This document shows positions 1 to 11,165 of a stretch of DNA of 20,630 nt, in pieces. The notes under the pieces were generated by a model. It saw nothing but the letters and a program-made list of their open reading frames with translations, searched no databases and had not been told where the DNA came from. A program made the position numbers and the translations under genes. The DNA is from Polysphondylium violaceum (lineage: Eukaryota; Evosea; Eumycetozoa; Dictyosteliales; Dictyosteliaceae): the NCBI GenBank assembly GCA_000277445.1, contig AJWJ01000436.1, forward strand, positions 1-20,630, in the 5' to 3' direction. Every line of letters begins with the position of its first letter. Position 1 is the first letter of the stretch.

Positions 1-1569
1 AGTACATGGATCTCGTACAATACAACTATCGAGGTACCCTTCAACTTTGGAATTGTTGATAAAAGATTTAGTATTTCTATTTATGGTGCTGCTGATAGAT
101 TGATGAATCTTGCTGGTTTAACTTTTGATCAACTCAAGAACCAATCATACAACTCTATTATCAAAGTTGAAAACAATGCCAAAGATCTTATTATATCCGA
201 TGTTGAATTTATAAACGCTACTTTGGCTGATGATTCAATTCAAGAAAACATTCTTATATTTGGCCACATCTATAATTATGATACACTCTCTGGTTTGAAA
301 CTAATCGTGAAAATATTTGATAAACAAGGATCTCTTGTCAAGATTTATCCATATCAAGAGTTAATACAACACTCTGGTTTACATATTCATATTGTAAAAA
401 CATTTTCTCTACTGGAATATACAATTCACGTGGAGAAGAATGAAAGTAATCTCATCAAAATGGACAGCTATAATATTACTTTACCCAAGCCTTTACCATT
501 TAAACCAGTTTATTGTACAGGATTCCCTCCTGATATAGAAGTTGATCCTCAACCTGAGTCTACTCCATCACCAACACCACCAGTTGTTATTCCATGTCCA
601 AATGATTGTGGGGCACCCAAAGGTAATGGATATTGTAATAATGGAGAATGTAATTGTATTTATCCATACTCTGGTATTGATTGTTCTTCTATTCTTTTAA
701 ATACAACCATTACGCCAAATACAACAGATCCATCTGTTACTATTAATGATCAAAAAAGATTTGAATCTATATTGGCTGTCGTAGGAATAAGAGAACTTGA
801 TCCCCAATCGACTCAAGTAAATTCATACGAATTGGTATCTGGTAATTGGTTATTTGTATCGTCATCGGAATCCAACGACATTTACAAACAATATGAATAT
901 GTTTATCAATTGCCTTCAACCAACATTACATCAATTATTCAGATATTTGACAAATCACATAATATTACATTTGGCAGCCAGATAATCAATATGCAGCCAT
1001 CCACAGTGAAATTCACATTCAACATCACGTCCTATCCCTTTTCATCCAGTCTCAACTCACTCCAACTCGTCTTGATGGCCTCGTTCAAATCACAAGAGTC
1101 GTTGGGATCTACTTGCTCAGTCACTGATTTCATCGAAGATCAAGGTTCATCAGAATATCTCAGAATACAGATCCAAGATAGATCGTTGTATGGTAGATTC
1201 ATTAAATATGGTCTTGTAGAGGGCCGAGAAACAGCCATTACAAATACACTATTACAAGACTATAAACAATCGATTCGAAAACCCGACGAAACACAGGCAT
1301 ACATCGGTCTCAATATACCATACTACAAAAACAGTGTTCAGCTGGATCCAGATTTCTCTGTTTTAATTGAACACGAATCAGCAAGTGATCGAGACAACTC
1401 TATCTGCACCCAAGCATCAAAAAATGGCCTAACAGCTGCCCAAATTGCCGGTATTGTTATTGGTGGTGTTGTATTTATAGTAATTGTTGCTCTCGCATTA
1501 ATTTTCATAATTAGTAAAAAAGGTAATTCTAAAATAGCCATTAAGCTTAAAAATATGGTAACAAATTAA
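1..1569 (+). CDS. ComC-like EGF/TM cell-surface protein, 5'-partial
   Basis: The frame is open from base 1 (S-T-W-I-S-Y-N...) to the TAA at 1567-1569, so the first in-window ATG at 100 is internal and the N-terminal part lies outside. The visible 522 codons hold the end of an ectodomain, a Pro-rich spacer, a six-cysteine EGF-like repeat (bases 595-684, ending SGIDC), a juxtamembrane region of about 230 residues, one membrane helix (about 1441-1510, core IAGIVIGGVVFIVIVALAL) and a short basic tail. The order, and even the residues around the EGF repeat and helix, match the complete minus-strand gene at 6211-10459. Dictyostelid ComC-family proteins have this layout, and their juxtamembrane part is described as a ComC supersandwich domain. 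The likely role is a type I surface receptor or adhesion protein; the ligand is unknown. AATAAA follows the stop at once. The family call is firm, the function inferred. Confidence 0.85.
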   Translation, partial: STWISYNTTIEVPFNFGIVDKRFSISIYGAADRLMNLAGLTFDQLKNQSYNSIIKVENNAKDLIISDVEFINATLADDSIQENILIFGHIYNYDTLSGLKLIVKIFDKQGSLVKIYPYQELIQHSGLHIHIVKTFSLLEYTIHVEKNESNLIKMDSYNITLPKPLPFKPVYCTGFPPDIEVDPQPESTPSPTPPVVIPCPNDCGAPKGNGYCNNGECNCIYPYSGIDCSSILLNTTITPNTTDPSVTINDQKRFESILAVVGIRELDPQSTQVNSYELVSGNWLFVSSSESNDIYKQYEYVYQLPSTNITSIIQIFDKSHNITFGSQIINMQPSTVKFTFNITSYPFSSSLNSLQLVLMASFKSQESLGSTCSVTDFIEDQGSSEYLRIQIQDRSLYGRFIKYGLVEGRETAITNTLLQDYKQSIRKPDETQAYIGLNIPYYKNSVQLDPDFSVLIEHESASDRDNSICTQASKNGLTAAQIAGIVIGGVVFIVIVALALIFIISKKGNSKIAIKLKNMVTN

Positions 1570-1575
1570 AATAAA
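1570..1575 (+). promoter_or_regulatory. Poly(A) signal of the partial ComC-like gene
   Basis: AATAAA starts at the base after the TAA stop. The position fits the very short 3' UTRs of dictyostelid genes, but the hexamer is common in AT-rich DNA. Confidence 0.5.
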
Positions 1576-1746
1576 TTATAATCTCCCAGTAAAGATTCCT
1601 GATTGAAAAACTGAAAATTTCCTAACCCCCCCTTTGACTTTTTTTAACATTGTTGTAATTTTTTTTTGATCTATTCACCCCACATTGATTTATTTTTTAA
1701 TCTATGTTTTGTGTAAATATATATCTATAGATATAGTTATAATAAA

Positions 1747-2869
1747 ATGAAAGTTATTTTATGTTGTTATTTATTTGTATTTTTTGTTCTATCTCTAACA
1801 GTAAGTGGGCTATTCATACCACCCTCAAATGAAAAAATCAATTATGTAGGTAGAGTAGACAAGAGTGTTAGTTCGCAATATGGGCTTGCATGGCCAGGCA
1901 TTCAAATATCAGTTTTGGTCAGCGGCACAACAAGATTTTCAACAGTCTTTGCATCTACAGGTCAAGTTTATTATAATGTGTATATAGACAATGTAATGTT
2001 TGTGATGAATGTCTCATCACCCTTACCACAACCATACTCTTTCTCCGAGTCTCTGATTTTAGATCCTACTCAAACATATAATATAACATTGATAAAAAGA
2101 ACTGAGGCTATGACCGGTATATCAACTTTTTATGGAATATTGGTTGATGATAATTCGACATTAATTTCATACCCTAAGACCAGCAGTAGATCAATCGAAT
2201 TTATTGGTGATAGTATTACATGTGGTTATGGTATACTTGGTGAGGCTCCCTGTCCTTTTCAAGCAGCTCAAGAGGATATCTCATTGTAAGTATAGTGTGT
2301 TTGAATACCAAAGTATTGATACTAAATTAATTTAAAACAATAGGACCTATGGAGGTATTATTTCCAGAGAATTGGAAGCACAACTCTATGTAGAGTCTTG
2401 GAGTGGAAAAGGTGTTGTTAAAAACTTTGGATCAATCACTATTCCTTCCAATCAAACATTACCTGAACTCTATCCTCTGACAAATCCAACAGAATACACA
2501 GATTATTGGGATTTCAATGACTTCCTCCCAGATGCAGTTGTTATTAATTTAGGTACCAACGATTATGACGGTACTGCACCTTTTCCTTCTAAAAAGCTAT
2601 TTGAACATACTTATATTGATTTTATCAATTTCATCAAATCCAAATACATCAACAATCCATTATTTTTCTTGGTTTGCGGACCGATGATCACGGATCCCTG
2701 TTGTCAATATGTCCAAAATGTTGCCCATGCTGTAGATGCAATCTATATCGATATGCAAGGTATTTTAGAACCAAACGACTATGGATGTGTTGGCCATCCT
2801 AATGTAGAAGGTCATGCAAAAATGGCTTCTATTGCCTTACCTATCATTCAAAAGAATATGGGTTGGTAA
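1747..2869 (+). CDS. Secreted SGNH esterase, CE2-like, copy 1
   Basis: There are two exons, 1747-2285 and 2344-2869. The 58-base intron (GTAAGT...ATAG) contains TACTAAA and splits a Leu codon. The product is 354 residues. It starts with a signal peptide (MKVILCCYLFVFFVLSLTVSG), then a beta-rich domain (about 22-145) like the N-terminal sandwich of carbohydrate esterase family 2, then an SGNH hydrolase domain. Visible catalytic blocks are GDSIT (Ser156), GTND (Asn252, Asp253) and a GHP...GH segment (His331, His337). The expected reaction is O-deacetylation of extracellular or dietary polysaccharide. The usual Asp two or three residues before the catalytic His is absent (C-V-G-H), so it may work as a Ser-His dyad, as reported for some CE2 enzymes. 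It is followed by a tandem paralogue with the same intron position. The enzyme class is secure, the substrate inferred. Confidence 0.88.
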
Positions 2870-3291
2870 TCAATCGACATGACCAGTAAGTATAGATGTT
2901 AAAACTTATCATTGCTTTGTCAATTCGTAAATAAATTGTTTATCTACTTTTTTAAAAACAAGTTATTTAAATAATTCAGATTACTTATTAAATTAAGACT
3001 TTTTGTATCTTTGATGATTTTGTCCATGAAAGGAAAGCTTTTCTGAAAAGCTAAAAATAGAATGGTGCACAGGGAAAACCAAACCCAAAATTAATATGAG
3101 AAATGATGACGAAAAAATATCTGTGGTCAGAAATGCCCATGCAAAAAAAAAAAACTCATCAAAATATTTTTTTATATGGAATTTTGGAAAAGAAGCCCCT
3201 ACCTTTTTATACACCCCTTCCTTTGATTTCATAAAAATTTACACACACTTATGTTTGAAAAACCACCCCACCTTCTTTTTATTTGTATCAA
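2870..3291. other. Intergenic spacer between the two esterase copies
   Basis: A poly(A) signal AATAAA lies at 2930-2935, 61 bases past the first esterase's stop. A perfect 8-bp inverted repeat with a one-base spacer (AGCTTTTC T GAAAAGCT) lies at 3036-3052. A run of 12 A at about 3143 and scattered T tracts follow. The C-rich stretches near 3210 and 3262 lie within 85 bases of the second gene's ATG and could be promoter elements. Short open frames here (2993-3232 minus, 3096-3341 plus) have no protein-like composition. Confidence 0.6.
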
Positions 3292-4407
3292 ATGAAGATT
3301 TATATATTTATTTCTATTCTAGTATGTTTATTGGTGTGTAGCTGTGCAAGTGGGCTCTTGATAGCACCCTCCGATGTTAATGTCTATTATGTGGGCAGAG
3401 TAGACAAGAGTAACGGGTCACAGTATGTGTTGGCTTGGTCAGGTGTGCAGTTTTCTGTTCTCGTCACTGGCACAACCACATTTTCAGCTGTGTTGGACTC
3501 TGTGGGTGAAACCTACTATAGTGTGTACATAGGTACAGCTATGTATGTGTTGAATATCTCATCATCGACACCACAGCCATACAGTATCTCTGAGACAGTC
3601 AGTTTAGATCCCACGCAAACTTACAACATCACATTTATCAAAAGGAGCGAGGCAGAGATAGGTATTTCAACATTTTATGGATTTCTCGTCGACAACGGTG
3701 CCTCGTTACTCCCGTATCCCAAAGCCCGAGGCAGAGCAATCGAGTTTATTGGCGATAGCATTACATGTGGTTATGGCATGATTGGTGTGCCCCCATGCTC
3801 ATTTCAACCCGATCAAGAGGATATTACATTGTAAGTGTAGTGAGAATTAATATCTCAGATTTGATGTATTAATACAATTAACAGGACCTATGGAGGTATT
3901 ATTGCCCAGGAATTGAACGCACAATTTTATGTCGAAGCTTGGAGTGGAAAGGGTATTGTTAAAAATTATGGATCAACTACAATACCATCCAACGAAACTT
4001 TCCCTGAACTCTATCCTCTGACAATTCCAACACAATCCACAGATTATTGGGATTTCAATGATTTCCTCCCAGATGCAGTTGTTATTAATTTGGGTAGTAA
4101 TGATTACGAGCAACTACCTCATCCATCACAACATTTGTTTGAAAGTACTTTTATTGAATTTATCAATTACATTTCCACCAAATATTCGGATAAGCCAACC
4201 ATCTTCTTGATTTGTGGGCCTATGATTGGGAATCCCTGCTGTCAATATATCCAAAACATAGCGGTTGCCATCAGTGCCGTCTACATCGATATGCAAGATA
4301 TACTAAAACCAAATGACTATGGATGTGCCGGTCATCCAGGTGTAGAAGGTCATGCAAAAATGGCTGCCATTGCCTTACCCATCATCCAAAAGAACATGGG
4401 TTGGTAA
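3292..4407 (+). CDS. Secreted SGNH esterase, CE2-like, copy 2
   Basis: Exons are 3292-3830 and 3885-4407. The 54-base intron (GTAAGT...ACAG) interrupts the same Leu codon as in the upstream copy. The ATG at 3292 gives a signal peptide (MKIYIFISILVCLLVCSCAS); an upstream in-frame TTG is not needed. The 353-residue protein aligns with copy 1 without a gap through residue 250 and is one residue shorter just after the SNDY block. By eye, identity is about 70 percent over exon 2 and somewhat lower in the N-terminal domain. Catalytic features are kept: Ser156 in GDSIT, SNDY (Asn252, Asp253) and GCAGHP (His330) with no nearby acidic residue. Both copies end in KNMGW. They arose by tandem duplication and both look intact, so divergence of substrate or expression is possible. 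Confidence 0.88.
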
Positions 4408-4717
4408 TCTATCAATGTATTATAGATAAATGCCAAAATCCTCAACTCCACATTTGTCAAGAGCTGTTTAATTTAAAAATCAGCATCAATCAAAAGTTAG
4501 ATTGTAAAAATTAAAGATAAAATAATAAAATGACCTCACACACAGTTTACCCCCATCCAACAATCTCTACCTATTTTGTTTTTAGTAAACCTTTTTATAG
4601 TACCCACACTATGTGGGGGTGTAAATTTCCTTCTCTGTCGTAGTGCATGTGAGGGATATGAATCATAAGTAAAAAACATACTCACACATATACATATAAA
4701 TATAAATATAGATAGAG
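4408..4717. other. Intergenic spacer and glycosyltransferase promoter
   Basis: AATAAA at 4524-4529 probably ends the upstream esterase mRNA. A perfect dyad CCCACA-CTA-TGTGGG at 4603-4617 runs into GGGTGT, giving a G/T-rich block about 100 bases before the glycosyltransferase ATG. In Dictyostelium, G-rich boxes of this kind are bound by the developmental factor GBF, so this is a candidate regulatory site by analogy only. A TATA-like run (ATATAAATATAAATATAG) lies just before the start codon. Confidence 0.45.
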
Positions 4718-6195
4718 ATGTTTTATAATAACTCTAAGGATAAAATAAAACTAAAGAAAAAAAAAGTACTCCTGAAATACATAAAACTGCTGTCGTTGAT
4801 AGGGTTGCTGTTTCTCTCGAGTATTGGGTTGTTGTTGATGGCCAACTATGACATGTTATCCAGCGGGTCGGCAGATAGAAGCACTTCGTATCATTTAGAT
4901 CACTACACAACAATTGTAAATAATAGTAATAAAGATGAAATCCCAGAAAACGAATATTTACATACAAATAAATATCATCCGACCATACTGTCAAATGTGT
5001 CTCCCAATGATTCATTTCAATTCTCTATTGTAATACCACATTATAATCAACTATCGTTTATCCAGTCGACCATGGACTCGGTGTTTAATCAAAAGTGTGA
5101 TAATGTATCTTTTCAAGTCACTATTGTTGATGATGGCTCGACAGAATGGAACACAAAAGAGAAACTACTATCCCTGTTTAAACATTATGAACAATATTTG
5201 GTAAGATACAGAGTATTACACAATGCACAAACTCTATATTAACAATAACACAGAATATAACAGTAATATTTAATAGGAATTCAGGATTATCATTCAGTAG
5301 AAATATAGGTATAGAGAACTCAAGAGCTGAGTGGATACTACCTTTGGATTCAGACGATATGATTGATTCAACCTTTTTATTAAAATCATGGACACTGATT
5401 AAAGAACAAGATGAACTACAAAACAATATTATAATAATACCAGGACTTAGATACATAGATTATAAATCAACCTTTGCTCATTTAACCCAAAATGTAAAAT
5501 CCATTGAATTGGGAGAGTGGGAAATCCCTGTCTGGAACGCAAACGACATTAAATATAGAAACCTATTGCATTGTAGCGGGATCTATCGGAAATCATTGTG
5601 GAAATCAATTGGAGGCTATAACCCTACACTCTGGTTTGGGTGGGAGGATTGGGATTTTTGGCTACGGGCCGATAGAGCGACTAAAGGAATTAAACCCCTA
5701 CTAATTAAAGGAGAACCCCTTTTTAATTATCGATTAAAGAATGGAATGCACTCCTTTTGCAAGGAAAACTATCAACTTTGCTTCTCACTATTCCAAACTA
5801 TCCACCACACCGAATACTCTATCGAAGACGTTATCATGGCTCAAAAGTACATTGGCATACATGGGCAATCCATTAAATCGTCCATTATGTCCAAAATCAA
5901 GGTGTTTTCAGATAATTCAATTCTCCACTTTTGGATGGCCCTTATTTATCAGTATGCTCAATATAATAGTGAAACTCAGAAATTTTCAAATATATCAAAA
6001 GCCAATGACTACTATACGATGGCTTTGGACTACAGCCCCAATGGTGTAACTTGGCAGATCATATTACAAAAGTCTTTGATGAATCTAGGTTCAGTCAATA
6101 ATTATCTAAAATCGAAAAAAGATTTATTACAACTCTATGAAAAGAATAAACAACTAGAGGAATTGGTGTTGAGGATCTACGATGTCTCAGTTTAA
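4718..6195 (+). CDS. Type II membrane glycosyltransferase, family 2 (GT-A)
   Basis: Exons are 4718-5200 and 5254-6195. The 53-base intron (GTAAGA...ACAG) is phase 0 and gives the continuous join EQYL/NITVIFNRNSGLS. The product is 474 residues. A Lys-rich start and one membrane helix (about 21-42) imply Golgi/ER type II topology. The GT2 fold follows: FSIVIPHYNQ (102-111), VDDGS (137-141), NSGLSFSRNIGI (170-181), the metal- and sugar-nucleotide-binding LDSDD (192-196) and the catalytic-type FGWEDWDFW (Glu292, Asp293). The C-terminal 150 residues are helical and may be TPR-like (MALIYQYAQ..., YYTMALDYSPNG). It should transfer a sugar from a nucleotide sugar to a glycan or protein; donor and acceptor cannot be told. 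Its stop lies 15 bases from the stop of the opposing gene. An apparent stop at 5240 in the first frame is simply inside the intron. Confidence 0.85.
6123..6128 (-). promoter_or_regulatory. Poly(A) signal of the minus-strand ComC-like gene, inside the glycosyltransferase CDS
   Basis: TTTATT on the plus strand reads AATAAA on the minus strand, 83 bases beyond the minus-strand stop. It is the nearest such hexamer I see. If used, the mRNA runs antisense through the last codons of the glycosyltransferase. Confidence 0.45.
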
Positions 6196-6210
6196 CAGCA
6201 ACAAAAGAGA

Positions 6211-9200
6211 CTATGTTCGACTGGCCACAAGCTTTTTCAACTTTAATGCCATCTTTGAAGAGCCCCTTGTACTAAGTTTATAGATAATAAAAGCGGCAAT
6301 TATAAATACAAAAACTACACCACCCACAACTATACCCGCTATTTGTGCACCATTTAACTTTGAGGATTTGTTGTCTTCTTTAGCAAAACATACAGATTTC
6401 TCATCTTTTTTGGCAGACTTTTCAGCGATGAGAACAGAGAAATCGGGATCTATTGATACAGTTCTTTTATAAAATGGAATATTGATACCGACAAGAGATT
6501 CGGTAGATTGTGAATTATTGGTTGGAATTTGATTGTTTTGAATGGTGACAATATAATCGTCAACAATGGCCCTTTTGAGGAATCTTCCTTGGAGTATGAT
6601 ATCATTGACTTGCACTGTAAGGTACTGATTATCATTGATAGAGTTTCCAGATGTTCCAATACTACTGTCATTGAAAAATTGGTTTAAACTACAAAAATCC
6701 TCTAGAGTGGATGATAACTTTGCAGACATGATCAATTCCAAGTAATTTAATTGGCTGGAAAAGGAATATGATGATAGATCAACATTGTATTTCAATGAAC
6801 TTGGCTTCATTTCAATAATTTGACCACCAAAAGATATATTTTTAGCTTGACTAAACCATGTGACTGTAGTGTTGATATTGGTAACCAAGTTTGTCTGTGG
6901 ATGAGTTAATGAGGTTTTATAAAGATATTGGGTCACCCCTTTGTCTGTGATATTTGTTAAAGACCAATCTTTAAATGAATATTCTTGAATCACTTGTCCA
7001 TTAAAGTTTTTTTCTCTCAACAATACAATGGAAATTAAACTAGAGAATGTGATCTTTTTACCATCGACCTCTGTATCAAAAGTTGGATTTCTATCTGGAC
7101 TTGTATTGTTTGCTGGGGGTTGGGTAATAGGTACCAATGTAGATGAACAATCAATACCTGAAAAACTATTTTTACAAACACATTTTCCATTCACACAATC
7201 ACCATTTCCGAAACAAGCAGTGGGTGTACCTGGACACGTACCATAGTCATCAGAGGGAGTTTGCTGATAAATTGGGGTAACTGTGTAGATATTTGAAGGC
7301 AATCCATCAACAACAACTTTAATATAAAATGGATTAATAGTGGCTCTAATAGAATTTACAATGAAAACAACATTGTTTAAAAATGTTGGTTTTTGAATAT
7401 TTTGAAAACCAAATCCATCTTGATAATCCACATAGATTGTAGTTATATTTTGTTGAGAATCTGTTCCAAAATTTCTACCATACACTTGCAATAAACCACC
7501 TCTACTCGTAATAGTAGATGAGCCTTCTATAACGGGATACTTTTTCGTGTTAAAGACTGTTGAAAATTGATTTGTAAATTCTGGATCCTGTTTGCTCTTT
7601 AGACCTCCTACAGCAAAATTTAATTGATTGTCAACAATACCATAGACACTATAACTTACTCTACCACCGAATCCCCATCCATATGGAATGGTTATTGATG
7701 TTTTATATTGTGCGGTTGTGTTGTAAAAAGATACAATGGTAAAAGTAGACTCTAATATCTCACCAAACTCATTGAGGATATAGACAACTGGTATGTGTCT
7801 GGGAGAGATTCCACTTTCTAAGTCTTGGACGCTAAGAGAAAACTCTACGTTTCTTTGAGTGGAATCACCTACGTCGATTTCAGTTTTGGAATCGATTGAA
7901 CTGCTCAACAAAGTAATGGTTGGAGGTGTGATATCTCCTCCATGATAATTGGCTCGACTGCATGGTGGAGTCATTTTCAAGAAACTACTAGTGGCCACTT
8001 GAGAAGTTGGATCAAAATATGAATCTGTATAGCCAAAATTAGAGGAAATGGTGTTTTGTTGATCATATAAAACGACACGAGTGATGTTGTATGATTGAGG
8101 GATACAGGTTGTTTGATTTGCAGTGATCATAATTGGATATTGACCATTGTAAATGGTGCCCGTGGCTATTTGCTCACCAGATATTTCAAAAACATATTCT
8201 TTGGGATCAATGGAAGACAATACATGCACCCTACCCTTTTTAAATCCACTTTTATCTGTAATTTGAATGAGCCAACCAAATTCATCATTGGAGCCAGATA
8301 CGTATGTAAGACTTTTTATAAGGGGTGGAATCATATCTGAATCTTGTGGCGATACAACTCGTAACTCGGCCTCAGTGCCCAAAAAAGATATTGCAGCCAC
8401 ATGAGTAATACGACCAGCAATATTAATCTCATAGGTATAGGTACCAGTAAACAAACGAGCTGGAATAACAAAATCAATGACAAAGAGTCCCAATGTAGAG
8501 TTCCATGACCCAACAAAAGTTGTATTGAGCCAACTAGGGTTTTGCATGTATGGATAGTTAAAGAAAAAGTATGGTCTAAAGTAAACCAACTGATCAGTGT
8601 TGGCATTTGTAAAATTCAAAAACAATTTGTTTTCTACACTCGATTGTCCAACGTCGACATCATTCTTTTCAAATCTAAAATAGGTGATGTTGTTTGCATA
8701 GACATATTGATTAAAAGGAATGGAAGGGATTTGTTGAAGGGTTTCTGTATTAAGAATCGAATCAGTGTTGTAAACCATTACATTTTGAGCTATATCTACA
8801 AGATCAATAGTGGTGATTTGGTATGGTTGAAAATCAACGATAGCTTCATATACACCATTTAATAAATTGCCAGAGACTAAATCTTTTGGGAGTATTTTAA
8901 ATGCATTTCCAAATGTCATTTGAGAGAATCCAGATACATCATCGGTGATGATTGCTTTAACATAAAGCTTATTTGATTGATAGGACTTAAATTCAATTGA
9001 TAACAATGTTGGAGGACTTGAATCTACTAGAGGCAAAGTATTGGGTATGTTATTTGATTTTGGTTGAAGTTGTTCATAGCTAATTGTTTCATCAATAAAC
9101 TTTATATATTTCGATAAAAGTTTAGAGACACATAAAGAAACTTTAATATCGACTCCAGTCTTGGGTAAAAGACCACAGACACCATATGGATACTCTAAGA

Positions 9201-10459
9201 CAAGATTTGGATAATTTGTGTATGATAGGACAATGTTTCTTGTTGGTAAAATGGATGCAGAGTAGATGGATCTAAGTTGAATATATTGGGTTGGCCATAC
9301 AATATTATTAGTGGCACTATTGATGTTTATAGCATCATAGCTAGTTGGAAAAGATAAAGATTGTGAAGCAAATGATTTTGTACCATAACTTGACTTTAAA
9401 AATAAATTTGCGCTTGTAGCAGTAGAAAATGAATAGACACCAACTAGAGTACAATTGTTGGGAGTCCCAGCACCCTTATACAAGACTGGAGACAATGGTG
9501 ACATTGAAGCAACAAATTTGTTTGGATAAGAGAGATTAGTAAAAAATTGAAAGTTCTTGGTTCTACTGACAACCAATTGGGAAGGAATTGGGTCCAATGC
9601 GAGAATAGATGGAAGAGGCTCTAATATTGTACCAAAAGAATCAAATGGTATCGTAATATTTGAAACAATGTTTGTGGGTGTTAAAATTTCAATTCCACCA
9701 GAGACACTAATATCTGGAGTTGTCAAAAGAAAAGTTAGATCAAGACTAAATACATTATCTTTTACTCTAGCAATAGTAGTGCCTAGAGTCCAATCATTAA
9801 AAGCTGGTGCTAATTTTTGAATTTTAAAATTTGAATTTACTGTGTTTTTTGGCAGATTACTAATTTCAAATAAAACTCTATACTTATTTGTAAGATTAAT
9901 ATTATCTAAAAGTATTGGTTTTAAACTTTTTAATTTAATTTCAAATCGACTTAATTCTATAAATAGAATATATTAATATGTGACACAATTTTATTCTTTA
10001 TATTATTATTATTATTATTATTACTTACCAACACATTTATAAGATAAAGTAGGAATATTTAATAAAGATATTATTCCCTCTTTATCTTTGATTCTAATCA
10101 ATGGGGATATTGCACCATATTCAGAGAAAATATCGATATTATAAATATATTTGGTTGTATTTGAAACAATTAAAATATTGTTTATTGTAGGTGATACAAT
10201 GCCTCCTACACCCAAGCTACTTTCAATTAAAAGAGATAACGTAACTTGACATCCTGTACCATTATACAATGTTGGAAAGTTATTTTCCAATACAACTGTT
10301 TTTATTTGTTGACCTTTAGTTAAATAATAATAAGAATATTAATTCGGATTAATAATTATTATAGAAATGAAAAAATATTGGTATAGTCACAACATTACCT
10401 TTAATAGTCAAAGCAAACAACACAAATATTAATATTACTATTATTGTGTGTCTTTTCAT
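6211..10459 (-). CDS. ComC-like EGF/TIG transmembrane cell-surface protein, complete
   Basis: There are three exons on the minus strand: 10459-10399, 10313-10029 and 9956-6211. The introns are 85 bases (GTAATG...AAAG) and 72 bases (GTAAGT...ATAG), both phase 1. The joins read ALTIKG/QQIKTVV and YKCVE/LSRFE. The product is 1363 residues: signal peptide 1-19 (MKRHTIIVILIFVLFALTI), a long ectodomain rich in N-glycosylation sites, a TIG/IPT domain (about 923-1014), a six-cysteine EGF-like repeat (1023-1052), a ComC-type juxtamembrane domain (about 1070-1290), one helix (about 1321-1343) and a 20-residue basic tail with no kinase or other signalling domain. In Dictyostelium such proteins are developmentally expressed surface proteins; an adhesion or recognition role is inferred. 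It is a paralogue of the partial gene at the left edge. Its long C-terminal exon has no introns. Confidence 0.85.
6286..6291 (+). promoter_or_regulatory. Poly(A) signal of the glycosyltransferase gene, inside the opposing CDS
   Basis: AATAAA lies 91 bases past the glycosyltransferase stop and opposite the membrane-helix codons of the minus-strand gene. It is the first clear hexamer downstream, so the two 3' ends very probably overlap. Confidence 0.45.
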
Positions 10460-11128
10460 CCTTTTGTTGTTTGTTTGTGATTGATAATGATAAAAATAAA
10501 AAAAACATCACAAGTGATGATCGCAATCAACCAAAAGACACCCAAAAACAAAAAAAAACAGCCCCAACCGTTGATTTTTTGAATTTTCCATCATTTTAAA
10601 ATATCTTATAAATATTTGTGGGGTTTTATAAAAAAATATCTTTTTTGATCATGGTCTTATTTTTTTACAAGCAACCTTTTATCACACTATTTTATTATGT
10701 ATCTGATGTTATTGGATAAAATAACAAACACACATAAATAGATATATTGTTTCATTGCCAACAATGCAAATGTGATTGATTCTTTTAATAGATTCTCGAT
10801 GGGATTTAACACCTTTTACCTCTTCACACCAACCACATCTTTCTCTCGTAAAAGACTTTCAGAACCAATAAAAGAAAATTTTTAAATTCCTCCAAAATGA
10901 GGGCAATTTCAAATAATAATTTTTAACGAAAAAAATGAATAAAAAATCAAAAAAAATCAAAAAAAAATGAAGAGGATGCAATACAATTAATTGTTACCTT
11001 GCTACAAAACCAATTACAAAAACCAATTAGATAATAGTTGTAGATTTATCATATCATATACCGTGTGTGAGTTATTTTTATCAATTTCGAGATTAGATAC
11101 ATATTATATCACAACAGGAAAAAGACAT

Positions 11129-11165
11129 ACCCTCACCCACCCCCACCCCACCCACACCACACACA
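11129..11165. promoter_or_regulatory. CACCC-rich tract, candidate G-box cluster
   Basis: This pyrimidine-rich stretch of repeated CACCC/CCACC units stands out from AT-rich surroundings. On the minus strand it reads as GGGTG/GTGGG repeats, resembling the G-boxes bound by GBF in post-aggregation genes of Dictyostelium. It lies roughly 250 bases before the plus-strand gene and 670 before the minus-strand gene. Assignment is by motif resemblance only. Confidence 0.35.

Noticed and set aside
2993-3341. Short overlapping frames on both strands between the esterase genes
   Set aside because: They are made of homopolymer codons (K, F, N), lack any domain, and overlap the second esterase's promoter and start.
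5344-5456. Reading the glycosyltransferase as two genes or a broken gene because of the stop at 5240
   Set aside because: The stop lies in a 53-base phase-0 intron, and splicing gives an uninterrupted GT2 domain.
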